The notes under the pieces were generated by a model. The model was not told the origin of the DNA. It was given only the letters and a program-made list of their open reading frames with translations, and did not search any database. Below, piece after piece: positions 46,373 through 58,235 of a stretch of DNA of 64,000 bases (positions are counted from its first letter, which is position 1; each line of letters begins with the position of its first letter). The DNA is from Platycnemis pennipes (lineage: Eukaryota; Arthropoda; Insecta; Odonata; Platycnemididae), in contig OW121847.1 in the NCBI GenBank assembly GCA_933228895.1, forward strand, positions 87,213,656-87,277,655, in the 5' to 3' direction. Made by a program: the position numbers and the translations under genes.

Positions 46373-46615
46373 GTTGGCATGAGGCCTTGAAGTTGACCCA
46401 ATTAACAGCACGTTTTTGCACGCTTAGTTTGCTATTTTTATCTTTTTAGATAGTGCAGTTTAGACTAATATATTAATACTAATCTCTATTTTATATAAAA
46501 ATATAATTAATTGAAATGCATAATATGTAGTAATTGTTGGGTGAGAAACCACCCCCTGCCACAAACCTTTGTGGTGGCTTGCAGGGTATTATGTAGATAT
46601 AGATAGATGTAGATG
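46373..46615 (+). mobile_element. Family-1 LINE 3' tail (second copy in composite)
   Basis: TTGGCATGAGGCCTTGAAG, AGTGCAGTTTAGACTAATAT, then the cleanest example of the terminal hairpin: CCCTGC (46554-46559), CACAA/TTGTG inner stem, GCAGGG (46581-46586), then the ATGTAGAT-type repeat. It lacks coding sequence. Confidence 0.85.
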
Positions 46616-47499
46616 CAGGAGAGATACCCACGGCCTTTGAGAATAACATCATCATCCCTATAGCCAATAAGAAGAGGGTCAGAACTGTGAGCATTTTAGT
46701 ACCATAAGCCTGACGACACATGCCTCGAAGATATTGACGAGAATAATCTATAGAAGAATAGAACGAAAAGCTGAGGTTCCTGGATAAGGACCAATTCGGG
46801 TTCAGAAGAAACAAGGGCACAAGAGAAGCAATTTTGGCCCTCAGTCTACTTATAGAGAAGAGAATAGAGAAGAATCTACCGACGTTTGTTGCATTTGTAG
46901 ATTTGGAGAAGGCATTTGACAACGTGGATTGCAACTTGATACTAAAGTTTCTGAAAGAAATTGGAGTATCATACAATGACCGAAGAGTTATCGAGAAAGC
47001 CATCCAAGAAGTCAAAGAAAAGTCTCCGGGAGCGAATATCCACGGGGAGAAAATTAGCATGCTACGATTCGCCGATGACATAGTAGTCATGGCGGAAACA
47101 GAAAGAGAACTAGGAAATATGGAAAGAACAGTGACCAGATATCATCTGAAGATCAATAGAAAGAAAACTAAGGTATTGGTATGCAGTAGGGGAAAGGAAG
47201 CCAGGACCAATGTTAAACTAGGAAAACAAAAGGTAGAGAAGGTGGAAGAGTTCTGTTACCTGGGAAGCAGAGTAACCAGCATTGAACGAAGTAAGATAGA
47301 AATTGCCAGTAGAATTGCCCAAGCAAAAAGGGCATTTTACCAGAAGCAGATTCTGCTCACAGCTGCAAATACAAGCGTGGAAGTGAGGAAACATTTTATT
47401 AGAACATACATCTGGAGGATTCTAACATATGGCAGCGAAGCATGGACAATAACAGCAGCAGATAAGTCCAGGTTGGAAGCATTTGAAATGTGGTACTAG
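46616..47499 (+). pseudogene. RTE-like reverse transcriptase, internally deleted
   Basis: It resumes with EIPTAFENNIIIPIANKKR, in frame with 45113. A damaged stretch leads to FGFRRNKGTREAILALSLLI and FVAFVDLEKAFDNVDCN, with the first catalytic Asp at about 46900. After SYNDRRVI the sequence jumps directly to EAIKEVKEKSPGANIHG-like sequence and then LRFADDIVVMAE with the two other catalytic aspartates. The region that should carry the GVRQGC-type motif B is missing (roughly 40-50 residues). It continues with LKINRKKTKVLVCSRGKEAR, VEEFCYLGSRVT and YGSEAWTITAADKSRLEAFE, stopping at TAG 47497-47499. Confidence 0.88.
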
Positions 47500-47836
47500 C
47501 GAAGAATGATGAAGATTAAATGGATCGATCGAGTGACAAACGAAGAAGTCTTAAGAAGAGTGGGATGAAGAGATGTCTACTGAAAACCTTAAAAAGAAGA
47601 CGGGACAACTTAATAGGTCACATCTTAAGACACGATGGCCTGATGAAGACAATCGTCGAGGGAAAAGTGAACGGGAAGAATGGAAAAGTCAGGCCTCGTA
47701 TGAGGTAAATGGAGCAAGTTGTGAAGGGTGAAAAAGAGAGGAGCTACGTCAATATGAAGAGGTTGGCCGATAGAAGAATCGAGTGGAGGTCTGAATCAAA
47801 TCAATCCTAGGATTGGTGATCGATGATGATGAATGA
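47500..47836 (+). pseudogene. RTE-like ORF C-terminus and 3' end
   Basis: Past the stop, RRMMKIKWIDRVTNEEVLRR is followed by a frameshift near 47560. The other frame then gives LLKTLKRRRDNLIGHILRHD, GLMKTIVEGKVNGKNGKVRP, a stop, and finally MKRLADRRIEWR. The element ends with GGATTGGTGATCGATGATGA and an ATGATGAATGA tail. The same end is found at 15985-16078, 33905 (inverted) and 52440. Confidence 0.85.
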
Positions 47837-49404
47837 TTAACTTATCAAACTCCCCAAAAAATTCAGAAAATTAATTTCAGAGACCTAACTCATTTCATTA
47901 TCACGAACAAATATACTCAAAGTTTATGCTCCTCAACCTGGGCCTTTATTAGGAATTGCATATGAATATAAGGTTTAATAGTACGAAGGTGTAAACTATG
48001 ATGCCTAATATGAATTTTGAGAACAATACCATACTATCCAGTTAAGTCGTAAATATGTCAATTGAATTAGACCTTTCTTTACACACAAAACCTAGAACTA
48101 ATTACAACTGGTTCAACCATTCGTTATTCAGTGGCTGCATAGCTCGTAGAAATACTTGAAAATTTCGCCATCCACACTGCGATCAAAGCGTTAAGGATTG
48201 AGTTTTATTCTCTCACTCTTTCCGGAAATATAACTTTATTCTTCCAATGGGGAAGATTTCTTAATGGGCAAAATGCTGTTTTCGAAGAAAAGTTCTATTT
48301 TATTGAAAGTGAAATCCCGGAATCGCAAAGTTATGGACTTATTTCCAATTTTACATTCGACACTATAAAAGACAATGCATTATTAAACAATGAAGACAGT
48401 TTCTATTTCATACGACAGTCATCGATGAATTCGTAGCATTTCAGAATGAAGAACCTAAGAGGAACTTTGATTATGCCCTTCCGGCTTCCATTGTTAACAG
48501 CTTACAGCTTCCATTGTAAATGGACATAATACGTTAAGTAAACAGAATTGTTCATTTCTCAAAAACTAAGGAAAATAGTAAAATGACGAGAAAGTAGTCT
48601 TTCCTTGGAAAATTAGAGGTTACTGCTGGCGTAATATTGCACTGGCGTAATACGCTCTGACGAAACGCAATGAGTTATTCTATCAGTAAAGGATATTAAT
48701 TCAGCAGCCTCATCACAACCTGCATTCATCGTATTCACATGAATAGCGGTCTTAGCAAAAATAAGACGGCCTACGCGATTGGACTCAAAGCAGACTTATT
48801 AATTTGACATTAGGATTTGTGTTTCACTAATATCTCAGAAGCTCCATTGAAACCAAACCTCCAGACAGATTCTACTGGCAGACAGAATGCAAATTACATT
48901 CTGTCATTTATGATATCTACAATTTACCACCTTAAAGTATCTCCAAAAAGACTATGGATCACGCCAGTATCATAATTTATACGTTAGTCTCGCGGGTACA
49001 GTGAATATTGACCTCAGTTAAATACAAGGTTATTTTGCACGGCGTTGTTAGGGAGAGGAAAGGCATATAGCTTGAGAGAGCAGAGGGTGAATTCTGGAGT
49101 TAGAAACAGTTCAAACATGTTGAGGTTTAAAATTGGAGGTTCCTCACCTCACCCATCAAAAGTTCTCCCTCTCCAATCTTCACGAATTCCCGTAATGGAA
49201 TAATAGCTTCAAGAAGTATTCGCATGGCACCGTTTGTCCCCGTCGCTATGCATGTCAATCAGCCAACAACAAGTATGTTTACGCCTTTGCGTCAACGTAT
49301 GGCATGATTAAAGACGAAATCCCAATTTGTGTGGGATGATGGCAGGATAACATGCGATAATGTGCGCTAAGTGAGCTTGGATATGGATCTAAGGAAACAG
49401 TTTA
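47837..49404. other. No feature recognised
   Basis: 1.6 kb of AT-rich sequence without recognised repeats or coding motifs. Confidence 0.4.
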
Positions 49405-49775
49405 TAAATACTTTTATAAGGAGCGTTTTTCTTCACGAAAGTAAAACATGGACCCTTGAAATGAAAACAAAAGAAGAATAAACGCATTTGGGATATGATG
49501 TTATCGGCGAATGTTTAAAACATATATTGGAGGGATAAAATAACTAATGAATATGTTCTCCAAAAATCATAGTAGATACCCAGTCTATGGATCACCATCA
49601 GGAAACGATGAGATAGGCATCAGGAACTCATGCTCAACATACTAGAAGCCCCATTACCAGAGACAAAAATGAGCAGAGGAAGACCTTAAATGGAGTTCAC
49701 CACCCCATGGTCATAGAAGACCTTGACTATCATTCCTACTTACAGCTGAAGAGGTTGGAGGAAGATTGTAATATG
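49405..49775 (+). mobile_element. Degenerate RTE-like LINE C-terminal fragment
   Basis: Scattered translated pieces align in order with 47390-47790: KTFIRSVFLHESKTWTLEMK, INAFGIWCYRRMFK-like, YWRDKITNEYV-like, LRHDE-like and LQLKRLEED at the end. Many frameshifts. It looks older than, or from a different subfamily to, the 43-47 kb copy. Confidence 0.6.
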
Positions 49776-49791
49776 TAAAACTATGGCATAC

Positions 49792-50150
49792 CTACCCCCG
49801 GGTTGAAAACTTACAGATAGCTAGAGTGCGCACGGTGCTCTGTTCGCGGACTTCTAACATGGAGTTACCACCGTGACCCACAGAGCTTGGCGTAAAATTC
49901 AAGTCCAGTAACGTTGTAATCGACATAGCCTCCGGAGGATTTGAAGGAAGGAGAACATATTTCACCAGAGACAGGTACCACCCAAGACCCTGTATGTCCC
50001 CTATGACCATTATCGAAGTCTCTCGTGCCTTAACACACCTGGAGGTATTCCAACAGAAAAGTGAACTCGGCACTGCCGCGCATAACCCCAAATCGTAGAC
50101 AACATATCGGGTTAAGAATTGTTCCAGTAAACTGCCGATATGGATTCGTT
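49792..50150 (-). other. Uncharacterised open frame region
   Basis: A minus-strand frame of 158 codons (49792-50268) has unremarkable composition and includes PSNPPEAMSITTLLDLNFTP and GHGGNSMLEVREQSTVRT. I do not recognise a family. Its N-terminal third lies antisense to the family-1 LINE starting at 50158, so at most the 49792-50150 portion could be real. No splice or promoter evidence. Confidence 0.2.
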
Positions 50151-50157
50151 GATTGAC

Positions 50158-51113
50158 TGATTGTATTAGATGATTGGTGTGTGACTTGGCAGCTTGAATT
50201 AAATTTGAAAACGTGCGGAAATTAATTTTTGGAAATAATAGCTTCCTCCGGAATACTGATTGCATCAATCCAAAAAAATATCTAACGCAGAATGTATTAA
50301 ATATTTAGGCATCACAATTACAGACGACATGTTCAGGGGAAAACAAATTAGGGAAATAAGAAGTCTAGTAAACCGTAGATTAGGATTTCTGAAAAGGATT
50401 CTAGGAAAATGCGATGAGAGAGTACGAGAAAGATTCTACTTGTCGATTGTCAGGCCTCATTTAGAATACGCCGCTAGTATGTGGGATCCGTACGAGAAAG
50501 GTATGATAAAGGGACTAGAGCGTGTGCAAAGGAGATCAGCAGGATTTGTTAAAGGTCGTTATGGTAATTAAATTAGTGATACGAATTCAATAGAAGAACT
50601 TGGATGGCAACAAATATCAGAATGCAGATTAAAATGTAGGACCATTAGATTAAAATACAGACCTTTTATTCGAATTTGATATGTTTGCAGATGACGTCGG
50701 AAATATATGAAGAACCCTGAAAATTATTTGATTAGAAGAACAAGATTAGATAAATTGATTTTCAGACGGATAGATTTAAAATATTATTTTTCCCGCGGAC
50801 TGTAAGAGCACATAATAGAATTCATAGAAAAGTGGGTAAGACTTTGTAGAGTAGACTGTAGTGCATGAAGCATGTTTTAGCATTGCTAACCCATGCATGC
50901 TAGAGAAATACACATTTTAGGGATATTTATGGAAAGCCCTTCTAACCATTAATGTCTTTATTAGTAAGTTCATATACGCCATCTAGTTTGTTTTCATGAA
51001 GTAGTGGCATTGTAGCTCTTAGATGCATGTAAGTAGGGCATGTTTGGTGATCTTCACTCCCTGCCACACACCCTTTTGATGGCTCGCAGGATATTAGGCA
51101 GTTGTAGATGGAA
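50158..51113 (+). mobile_element. Family-1 (CR1-like) LINE, 3' fragment
   Basis: Starts in the RT thumb (WCVTWQLELNLKTC-like) and continues with ISNAECIKYLGITITDDMFR, NRRLGFLKRILGKCDERVRE, LVRPHLEYAAS-like, WDPYEKGMIKGLERVQRRSA and GFVKGRYGN, then a stop at 50569-50571. The 3' untranslated region is colinear with the other copies but diverged at 50880-51020. It ends with CCCTGCCACACACC...GGCTCGCAGG and GCAGTTGTAGATGG. Dead copy. Confidence 0.85.
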
Positions 51114-51529
51114 GACGCTTTTCTTTTTTCTCCATCTGCAACTCCTATCAATTTCACTTACTTCGACTCTTCAATGCAAACTCCCCGCGTAATTGTTCTT
51201 AACGCCGTCCCAGCTCCGCGAGCCACTTATAGCACGATTGCTACAGGTTCACCACCCTCGCTGCAAGGTTTTTAGATTCACCTAACCAACCGTTGATCGT
51301 TGCTTACCTAGCTGGAGATACCAATTGCAATGCCATCGAAACTCTCGTCAGGCATGGTTGACAAACGTGGGAAGAAGCCGTTAACTCTGGAGTCATCTTT
51401 GAGTCACCGCCGAAGGCTTCGCAGCAATAGTCCCGTATCATGTGCGTCGTGCATGTTTGGTAATGGTTCTCCTCCCAAAAACTCTCCGAGGAAGCTCGAA
51501 GGATATTCATTGAATGTAGGTGCAATAGC
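51114..51529. other. No feature recognised
   Basis: Mixed composition without recognised repeats. CAGCAATAGTCCCGTATCA through TTTGGTAATGGTTCTCCTCC and CTCGAAGGATATTC (51420-51510) may be a badly decayed family-1 3' tail. Confidence 0.3.
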
Positions 51530-52225
51530 TCATTCGCTACCGTTGGGATATGGATGTCGCGCCGTTTCCACCGATCGCCATCTCCAAACTCAACCCTCCA
51601 AGGCCCCCGTCCTGCTGCCGAAATCTCACGTTCCTTTCCCCACAGGAGAACCAGGGGGCGCCCACCCCCTCTCCTGACAAGGAGTTCTCGGTTTGACGCT
51701 CACCATGCGCCCCCACACGAGTCGTCCCTCTCCCCATTTTGTCCCTCCAAAACGACGAATTATCGTCCCTCGCCCACTTCAATTCCTGCCCCCTTCCCAC
51801 AACCTCCTTCGGCGGTGCCTCGCTCCGACACCCTTCCCCATCCGCCCACGCACCCCTTCCGCCCGCACCCTATCCTCCCCCCCCCCCCCCCCCCCCCCCC
51901 CTCTCCCACTCCGTCGGGAACCTCGGCGTGTTACACTTGCAAACAAGAAGTGGGTTGGGTGGCGCGGGACCTTTTTTTTTCAGCTCGCTTCCCACCCACC
52001 CTCCACCCCCCGCATTCCGCGGGGGCGCAGAAGTGCTTCCAGGAAAAACGTTCCCCTCTCGGTCCCGCCGGGCGAGACCACGTGTTCGCGGGGTTTTTAT
52101 GCCGGCGGGCGGGGAAAGAGCTACGCTCTCCTGCCTCTCGTTTCCAATAGTCGGGAAAATGGAGCCCGGAGAAATCACAGCCACAGCCCTGGGTGGCTGG
52201 CCCAATAGCTCCCGGGTTTTTTGGA
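51530..52225. other. GC-rich block with long poly-C
   Basis: C-rich on the plus strand to about 51905, then mixed GC-rich. Frames up to 198 codons on the plus strand are Pro/Ser/Arg-rich and compositional. A C25 run splits it. Possible CpG-island-like region. The right side abuts an RTE-like fragment. Confidence 0.35.
51877..51901. repeat. Homopolymer C run (25)
   Basis: Uninterrupted C25, the longest homopolymer noted in the window. Its true length is likely uncertain. Confidence 0.9.
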
Positions 52226-52440
52226 CAGATATGGTTTTCTGAGACATGATGACCTGATGAAGACAATCGTTGAAGGACAAGTATACGAGAAGAACGGCGA
52301 AGGATGGCCGTATGAGATGTATGGAATGATTGATGAAGGATGTGAAAGAGAAAAAATACGTAAATGTGAAGAGATTAGCTGATAGGAGAATTGAGTGGAG
52401 AGCTGCGTCAAACCAATCTCAGGATTGCTTACTGATGAAG
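52226..52440 (+). mobile_element. RTE-like LINE 3' end fragment
   Basis: GACATGATGACCTGATGAAG, ACAATCGTTGAAGGACAAG and, at the end, GATAGGAGAATTGAGTGG match 47630-47830. It encodes LRHDDLMKTIVEGQV with frameshifts after it. The final 95 bp is very similar to 15985-16078, so these two copies belong to one subfamily. 5'-truncated. Confidence 0.85.
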
Positions 52441-53312
52441 TACGTTTTCAGGTGCTCTAGTTGATGAGGTTTCCATTAAGAATAAACTCACAGAGTATAT
52501 TCCACGTTGTTCATATAAGCCTAGGTCGGTTTTCTCAAAATAAACAGTGTGGATGCGAAGGATTTATTTATATCCTTTCTTTTCGGGATTCTACCGCGTG
52601 AGTCGGTAGGTACTGATAACACTTTCTCCGGAGTTCCATCCGGCGTCTTTAGGTCAAAGGTGTTGAGTTGAGATTTCTGTCACCATTATATAGGCAGCCT
52701 GTCTTCTAGCTGCCAAAATTAAGATTTTAATGCTCTAAATCTAAGAATCAATGATTCTATCCCTAAGAAACAACATGAAGAGTGTGGATTATGGTCTGTG
52801 GGTTTATTCTTTAAGGATATCAATCAATACTACAAAGTGACGCATACAGTGTTAGCTGATAAGGTTATAGCGCAGCGCCTAACCTAACTTAAATCCAGAT
52901 AAATATAACATAATACCCAAAGTATGATTCTAATCTGGAATACTCTTAGTTCCTTAGTAGCGTATTACAAATCTGGTAACAGTGTTGGGATCCAAATAAT
53001 ATAACAGTTCTCTGTCCTAATGCTCGTCGTATATATTGTAGAAAAATAATTTACTGAAATGTAATGCATATACTATTTCAATAATTAAATACTCAATTAG
53101 GACTGTAAAGATGCACAGAAATAATAAGGATATCGGTAAGAGTTTATAAATAGCAATGTCAACATTAAGCAAGTGGCATTTGACGAAAAACCTGTTCGTC
53201 AAAGTCAAAAAGTAAGGTATCGGTTCTGTGGAACCGGTACGAACCGGCTGAATCCCACCGTTGCCTGGCTACCGCGTCCGTCTTTTTCTTGGCCTAATCT
53301 TCTATTTTTAGG
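52441..53312. other. No feature recognised
   Basis: AT-rich sequence; no repeats or coding motifs identified. Confidence 0.35.
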
Positions 53313-53694
53313 ATGAGGTGCATTATTTGGCCGATGGGTATTAAGACTGGAGTACATTTTTTTAATATTGGTGCGATGACAGGTAAAACATTGGCCTAGA
53401 GGTCGGAGGAGCATTGTTCAAATCTTGGATGAGCTTCTTTAGAAGCTAAACATCTTTCCAGGAAGCCAGCAGCATATGCGGAAAGAAAGTGCAGGTGCAA
53501 ATATGAGGTGCATTCTTTTGGCCGATGGGTATTAAGTCTGGAGTACATTTTTTTTAATATTGGTGCGATGACAGGTAAAACATTGGCCTAGAGGTTGGAG
53601 GTGCATTGTTCAAATCCTGGATGAGCTTCTTTAGAAGATAAACATTAATAAGCTAAGCTTCCAGGAAGCCAGTAGCATATGCGGAAAGAAAGTG
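53313..53694 (+). repeat. Tandem duplication of a tRNA-like SINE (190 bp unit)
   Basis: Two head-to-tail copies (53313-53502 and 53503-53694) are nearly identical, with one short insertion in the second. Each contains an A-box-like TGGCCTAGAGGTYGGAGG and a B-box-like GTTCAAATCYTGG about 30 bp later, so the unit includes a tRNA-like head. The copies run from ATGAGGTGCATT to GGAAAGAAAGTG. High similarity implies recent duplication. Confidence 0.85.
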
Positions 53695-54590
53695 GCCCCT
53701 CTTAACATGATGTTTGAACGTCAACAGTCCTCGAGCTTGGCGTGTATTGGTTAACACTACCGTCAAAAAGCAGACTCTCCTTAAGAATGGATATTTTTTC
53801 GATTCTCTCCGACCTTATAGACGCATAGGTGCTTGTGAAAAAAAGGGCTGTGCAAGTGTAAGAATAGCCTGTTCTACTGAATTCATTCCAAAAATTTTGT
53901 GTCACGTACATCCTTTCATAGTTACCCTGTCGTCATTAACCTGACCTATACTTCCTACAAAGAACCCTCTAAATCATGCATATCTAGTACCAATGGCATA
54001 ATAGTTATCAATCAACGATCGACATTTGGTGCGCCATTTCTGTAAATATAGCGGACGTAATAAATCGTTGCATGTTAGGGTGAAAGAGAATAGATTTCTT
54101 TAATTGCATATAAAACCTATTAGAAATATTTATATTTGAATGCATCATTTCTAATTAATCCTCCATACAAATATTTCCTCGTACGAAAGAGTAATGAATA
54201 ACCCACGAAATTCAGCACACACGAATATAGTATTGGGAGTCCTGTGATAACTGAATTCAATTTAAGACGGTTTGCCTAAGAGATAGCTTCATGACTGTCC
54301 AAAATTGACATGAGACACATCGCATTATCAACAGACAAATTGAAAATGTCCCTAAATGATAATTATCTACAAGTTCGTTTGCTCATAAAAAAAGGGAAAT
54401 GCCTCATCAGTCCCAATTTTCATTAGCAGTAGAAAGCCAATTATGTGCACCAAAGAACTAAACTTGATATTTCGGAGCTATGAGGGATGGAATTAAAACG
54501 TTTTCATTAAATTTAATTTGACAACAAAGACCGAGTTCATAGATTCACGAACTACTTGAGGGCTCGAAGGTAAGATCTGGAGAATAAAAT
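53695..54590. other. No feature recognised
   Basis: AT-rich. Short frames on both strands at 53702-53944 without motif. Confidence 0.35.
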
Positions 54591-55200
54591 ACTCGGCTGG
54601 AGTGAAAGGGGGGAGAGAGTATTTAATGTCGAAAACCGAGGCGACGAGGATGAGAAAGAAGGCTAAAAGATGGGGTGCGAGATGGGGTGAAAGGGGGTTG
54701 GGGAGCGGCGGCAGGTTAAACCATATCGGTTCGCCCCGGAAGCAGCAGCGGCGAGAGAGACTGGGGGGAGGAGAAGGTGGACGTTGGCCACCACTATCCC
54801 GGCTTGCGATCTCGTCAAGGGCCTCACATAACTCAAGGAGCTGAGCTGAGAGGACGAGTGGGAGGAGGGTGGGAATGGAAATGGGGAGACGGGACGCACG
54901 AGGGGAGGGGGGAGTGGCGGGGGTGGAGTCTCCCCCGCCCATCTCCCCAGGATGTGGGGAGGCATCGTGGCCTTAGAACCTGGTCCCACCAGACCCTCTC
55001 CCCCCATCCTTACCTAAGCCATCGTAGCAAAAAAAAAGTCCAAGCGAAGGACTTGCGTCTCATTATTCCCTCATTATCGGCCGCTGTCCCTCCGTTACAC
55101 CACGATACAACCCCTCCCTGCCTCCTGGACTCTCTCCACAGAGAGCCACGGGGTGAGCAGCACCTGCTTACCACGAGTGGACGTCCTCGTGTACACTTCA
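54591..55200. other. GC-rich, purine-biased block
   Basis: About 0.6 kb, G-rich on the plus strand and CpG-containing. Frames of 149 and 114 codons (minus) and 164 (plus) overlap and show no recognised domain. Confidence 0.35.
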
Positions 55201-58154
55201 TTGCTTATAAAATATTTATTACCACCCACAAGCTAAAAAAAGAGCTAAGGGAAAGATCAAGGTTTACATAGCTGACGACATGTCCCGCAAATATATGAGT
55301 GGTTTGAAATAAAAATATCTGAGATAACTGATTAAAGGTGTAAAATTATTTAAATTCTAGTATTGAAGGTATTAGAAGTACGATAAAAACATAATCCAGT
55401 TGAGAATAAGACCAGATAATCACCATTTAAAATGCAGCTATTGAAAACAAATTTTGCGGACATGATAACAAATTAGTTTCGGGTATGGTGCGGCGTTTTT
55501 TTTTGAGCTCCTTTGGGCTAAAATTCTTACTGCAAGAAGAAATGATGAAGACATAGACTAATTTTTAGAATTAATTCGAAATGTTGCGACTAAAATCTGG
55601 ACGAATTGCATATTTATATTTGAGGTTGATAGAGAAGAAAATTATTCTTAAAAGGCAACTCATGTTAGTTATTTTTGTTTTTTTTAAAGATGCAAAATAT
55701 TGAGCTTTCTGTTTTAATCATGACCTTTTTAGTAAGTCATATGATCAAACATTATGACAAGATAGGTATGTTGATAGGTATCACATAAATCACCCATGGC
55801 CGCATCTAGAAATTGAACTCAAATATCGAAGGCATAACGACGAGTAACATCGCGGTAAAAATTCTTTTCACGGCGGAACTACCACCAAATTGGGCTCTGA
55901 ATAGCATTGTTTTTCTCGCGGACAGATTACAGGCTGAGTTGAGGAACACATGAGCGAGGGCATGAAATAAATGATAGACAAATATATTTTTCCTTGTTGC
56001 AGATATTTACCATTATTTCAAAATGTTTTTGAGAAGCAGTCAGTAGATAATAATAGCATTTTTATTCCGTCACCGAAGTAACTGGAGACCTGTTTATTTG
56101 AAGGTTCGAACCAACTACCACATTACATACTTTGAAGCTAAGCACAAGAACTAAAAGGAATATTTTGGCTTGTACTCTGCGAGTTTTCAAGGAAACATAT
56201 CGAAAAAATAACAATGGTTAACATGTCGACATTTTCCCGACATTACTGCGGCCATTGTGTAAGAAATTTGAGAACTTTCCTCGACAAAAATAGGCAGAAG
56301 AAAATTCCTCATCGATTACAAAGCGCTGAGCAACATTTCTAAACGCCCAAATATCTTTCGTCGCATTCCCGGTAAGTCCCGATGACGGGAGTACCAGCGC
56401 CTCTAAAAAATTACGTCAAAGCAAAAATGTGTTAAGAAATTGGTGAATTCAAGCGCAAAGGCCATATAAGTAATTTGAACACGTTCCAAGGAAAGGAGCG
56501 AACGTTACTAAAATCTACGCACAGTCAGCATTGGGTTGAATGTTGAGCACATTTTGATGAGCTATCGAAATAAAGTTCAAATCCTCCCCTAGTTACATCA
56601 TAAAACTATTTATAACCTTTCAAATGAATTTTTCTACGAATCAACGTTTTATCTTTTAATGAACTGTAATTAAACCTTAAAAAACAGAAAATATATGTTT
56701 AAAAATTGGAAACGTAGGAGACATGTGGGTAGCTACCGGATGAGGTTTTATTTAAATGGTAATGACGGCGGTATAGAAAATGAGACGAAGAAAATAACAT
56801 TCATGAATAAATATTATTGCGACCGATTCTGGGTAAATGGTTAAACAAAGCAGACGCAATTGTAGGATATTTTGTGATTAATATTATCTTATTTTAATAG
56901 CATCTTAAAAATATATCTTATGCTATTATTGTCTCTTAACCAAAATGAGAATAAATCTATTTTCAAGACACCGAATACCACATTGAGGATTCCGTCATAT
57001 CGTGGTTGATTTTATTATGGATAATGATTATGGAGAATAATCGTCGAATGGACTCTTTTTAGACATCTTACTCTACGGGAACGTTAAAGGATTAGGATAG
57101 GCGTCATAGAACCCGGATAAATGAGTTATTCTCCAGGAGGCGTGCATCGCTATCCCTTGCTTAAAAAACTACTGCTGATAAAGGTTGAAACCTTTGGCAC
57201 ATAGTCAATTATGCTATCTAATTTTTAGTATTTTTATCAAGAGACATTCAATGCTTGAAATCAAGAAATATGGCATAAAATTGGCTTTTCTCTTCACAAA
57301 AATCAGGAAAACGCACTACCAAGTTGGGTTTCACTGCATCTGTGATTCTAGAACGATTGCTGCCTTCTTTTCGCCACGTTTCGATTCAGTATATGTACAC
57401 TCTAGAAAGGAACGAAAAATACCATGGTTTGCGGAATAAAAATCTTTTTTAAAGCTAACCATCGATCAGAGAGTAATCTTCGAACTTTTTCAACTACCTC
57501 GTCGATCCTTGGCGATTGTCGTATCCTTGTCAAACAATCGTACCTCTCTTCTTCGGCGAGACTTCAAGGAATGGATTAGTCATATAGGGCGAGGAAGAGA
57601 CCAGTGGAGCAATTGTGCGAGGAATATTGCCAGGCAGAATACAGAAGAGCCCCTGTTCTCCTCTCCTCAACCCCCTAGCTCATTGAGCCCACTCGATGGC
57701 CTATTATACCCCTATCACTTCGCATGTGTGAAGATGCACTTTAGAAAGCAGTGTTGCTCACTCATTCTCTCCCAATCGGTTCTCTCATCCCCCTATCTCC
57801 ACACCGCTCATATCTCCCCGCGAGTGAAATAAAAACACATTAGCGCCTTCCTGAGGCCGGAGACACTCGCCTGTGGCGTTGGCCATATTAAACGACGGCG
57901 TCCGCATTATCTCTCTTGCCACTCCATCCTCCCCATCTTCAGCCCGCCATTCCTCTCCAGAACAGTGGGACTCTATAGAAGATGGAGATATCTGACTGCG
58001 TGATAGCGTTAGTGAGACTTCTTCCTTTGGATGGCAGATACCCATGTCGGAACACAGTCAAGGTTGAAGAGATTTTTTCCTAACCCGGAAGGCGTCGTCC
58101 TGTGGCTCGACAGCAATGTGGGTAGACAGTTATGTGGACAAAAAATGTGGATAT
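55201..58154. other. Long stretch with no gene recognised
   Basis: Nearly 3 kb of AT-rich DNA. A mildly GC-richer patch is at 57500-58060 with frames of 86-107 codons lacking motifs. Confidence 0.4.
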
Positions 58155-58235
58155 AAGTGATAAGCCCATATATAAGCTCATAACCTTTTCAGCTTTGGTT
58201 TAAAGATCCCAGGTTCGAATCCCGTGTTCGAATGC
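58155..58235 (+). mobile_element. tRNA-like SINE head
   Basis: ATAAGTGATAAGCCC in the A-box region and an excellent B-box, CCAGGTTCGAATCCCG (58209-58224), at tRNA spacing. No acceptor-stem pairing. A second TTCGAAT follows at once. Confidence 0.5.

Larger units (their letters stand above)
45114..46615 (+). mobile_element. Composite family-1 LINE insertion with two 3' tails
   Basis: 1502 bp inserted into the RT of the RTE-like element. Left part (about 45125-45953): family-1 LINE 3' end with an open C-terminal frame to 45600 and a complete 3' tail ending ATGTAGATGTAGATGTA. Middle (45954-46372): about 0.42 kb of DNA with no similarity to either LINE. Right part (46373-46615): a second family-1 3' tail of the same subfamily, ending in the hairpin and GTAGATATAGATAGATGTAG. 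CAGGA flanks the whole, so it may have been inserted as one unit. Confidence 0.8.
43697..47836 (+). mobile_element. RTE-like LINE, near full length, broken and interrupted
   Basis: Largest retrotransposon in the window. In order: an APE-type endonuclease (from VGTWNVRSLRT at 43697 to DSDHNLV at 44373), a linker, a reverse transcriptase split by a 1502 bp insertion (45114-46615), and a C-terminal region ending in RLADRRIEWR and a GATGATGATGA 3' tail. It is inactive. There are frameshifts at about 43945 and 44313-44370, stops near 43806, 44931 and 47497, and a deletion that removes a core RT motif. Removing the insertion restores a continuous frame across 45113/46621, which proves the nesting. 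Confidence 0.88.

Noticed and set aside
51554..52242. Overlapping frames of 167-198 codons
   Set aside because: Span a C25 homopolymer and C-rich sequence. All plus frames are open at once, so no single reading is favoured.
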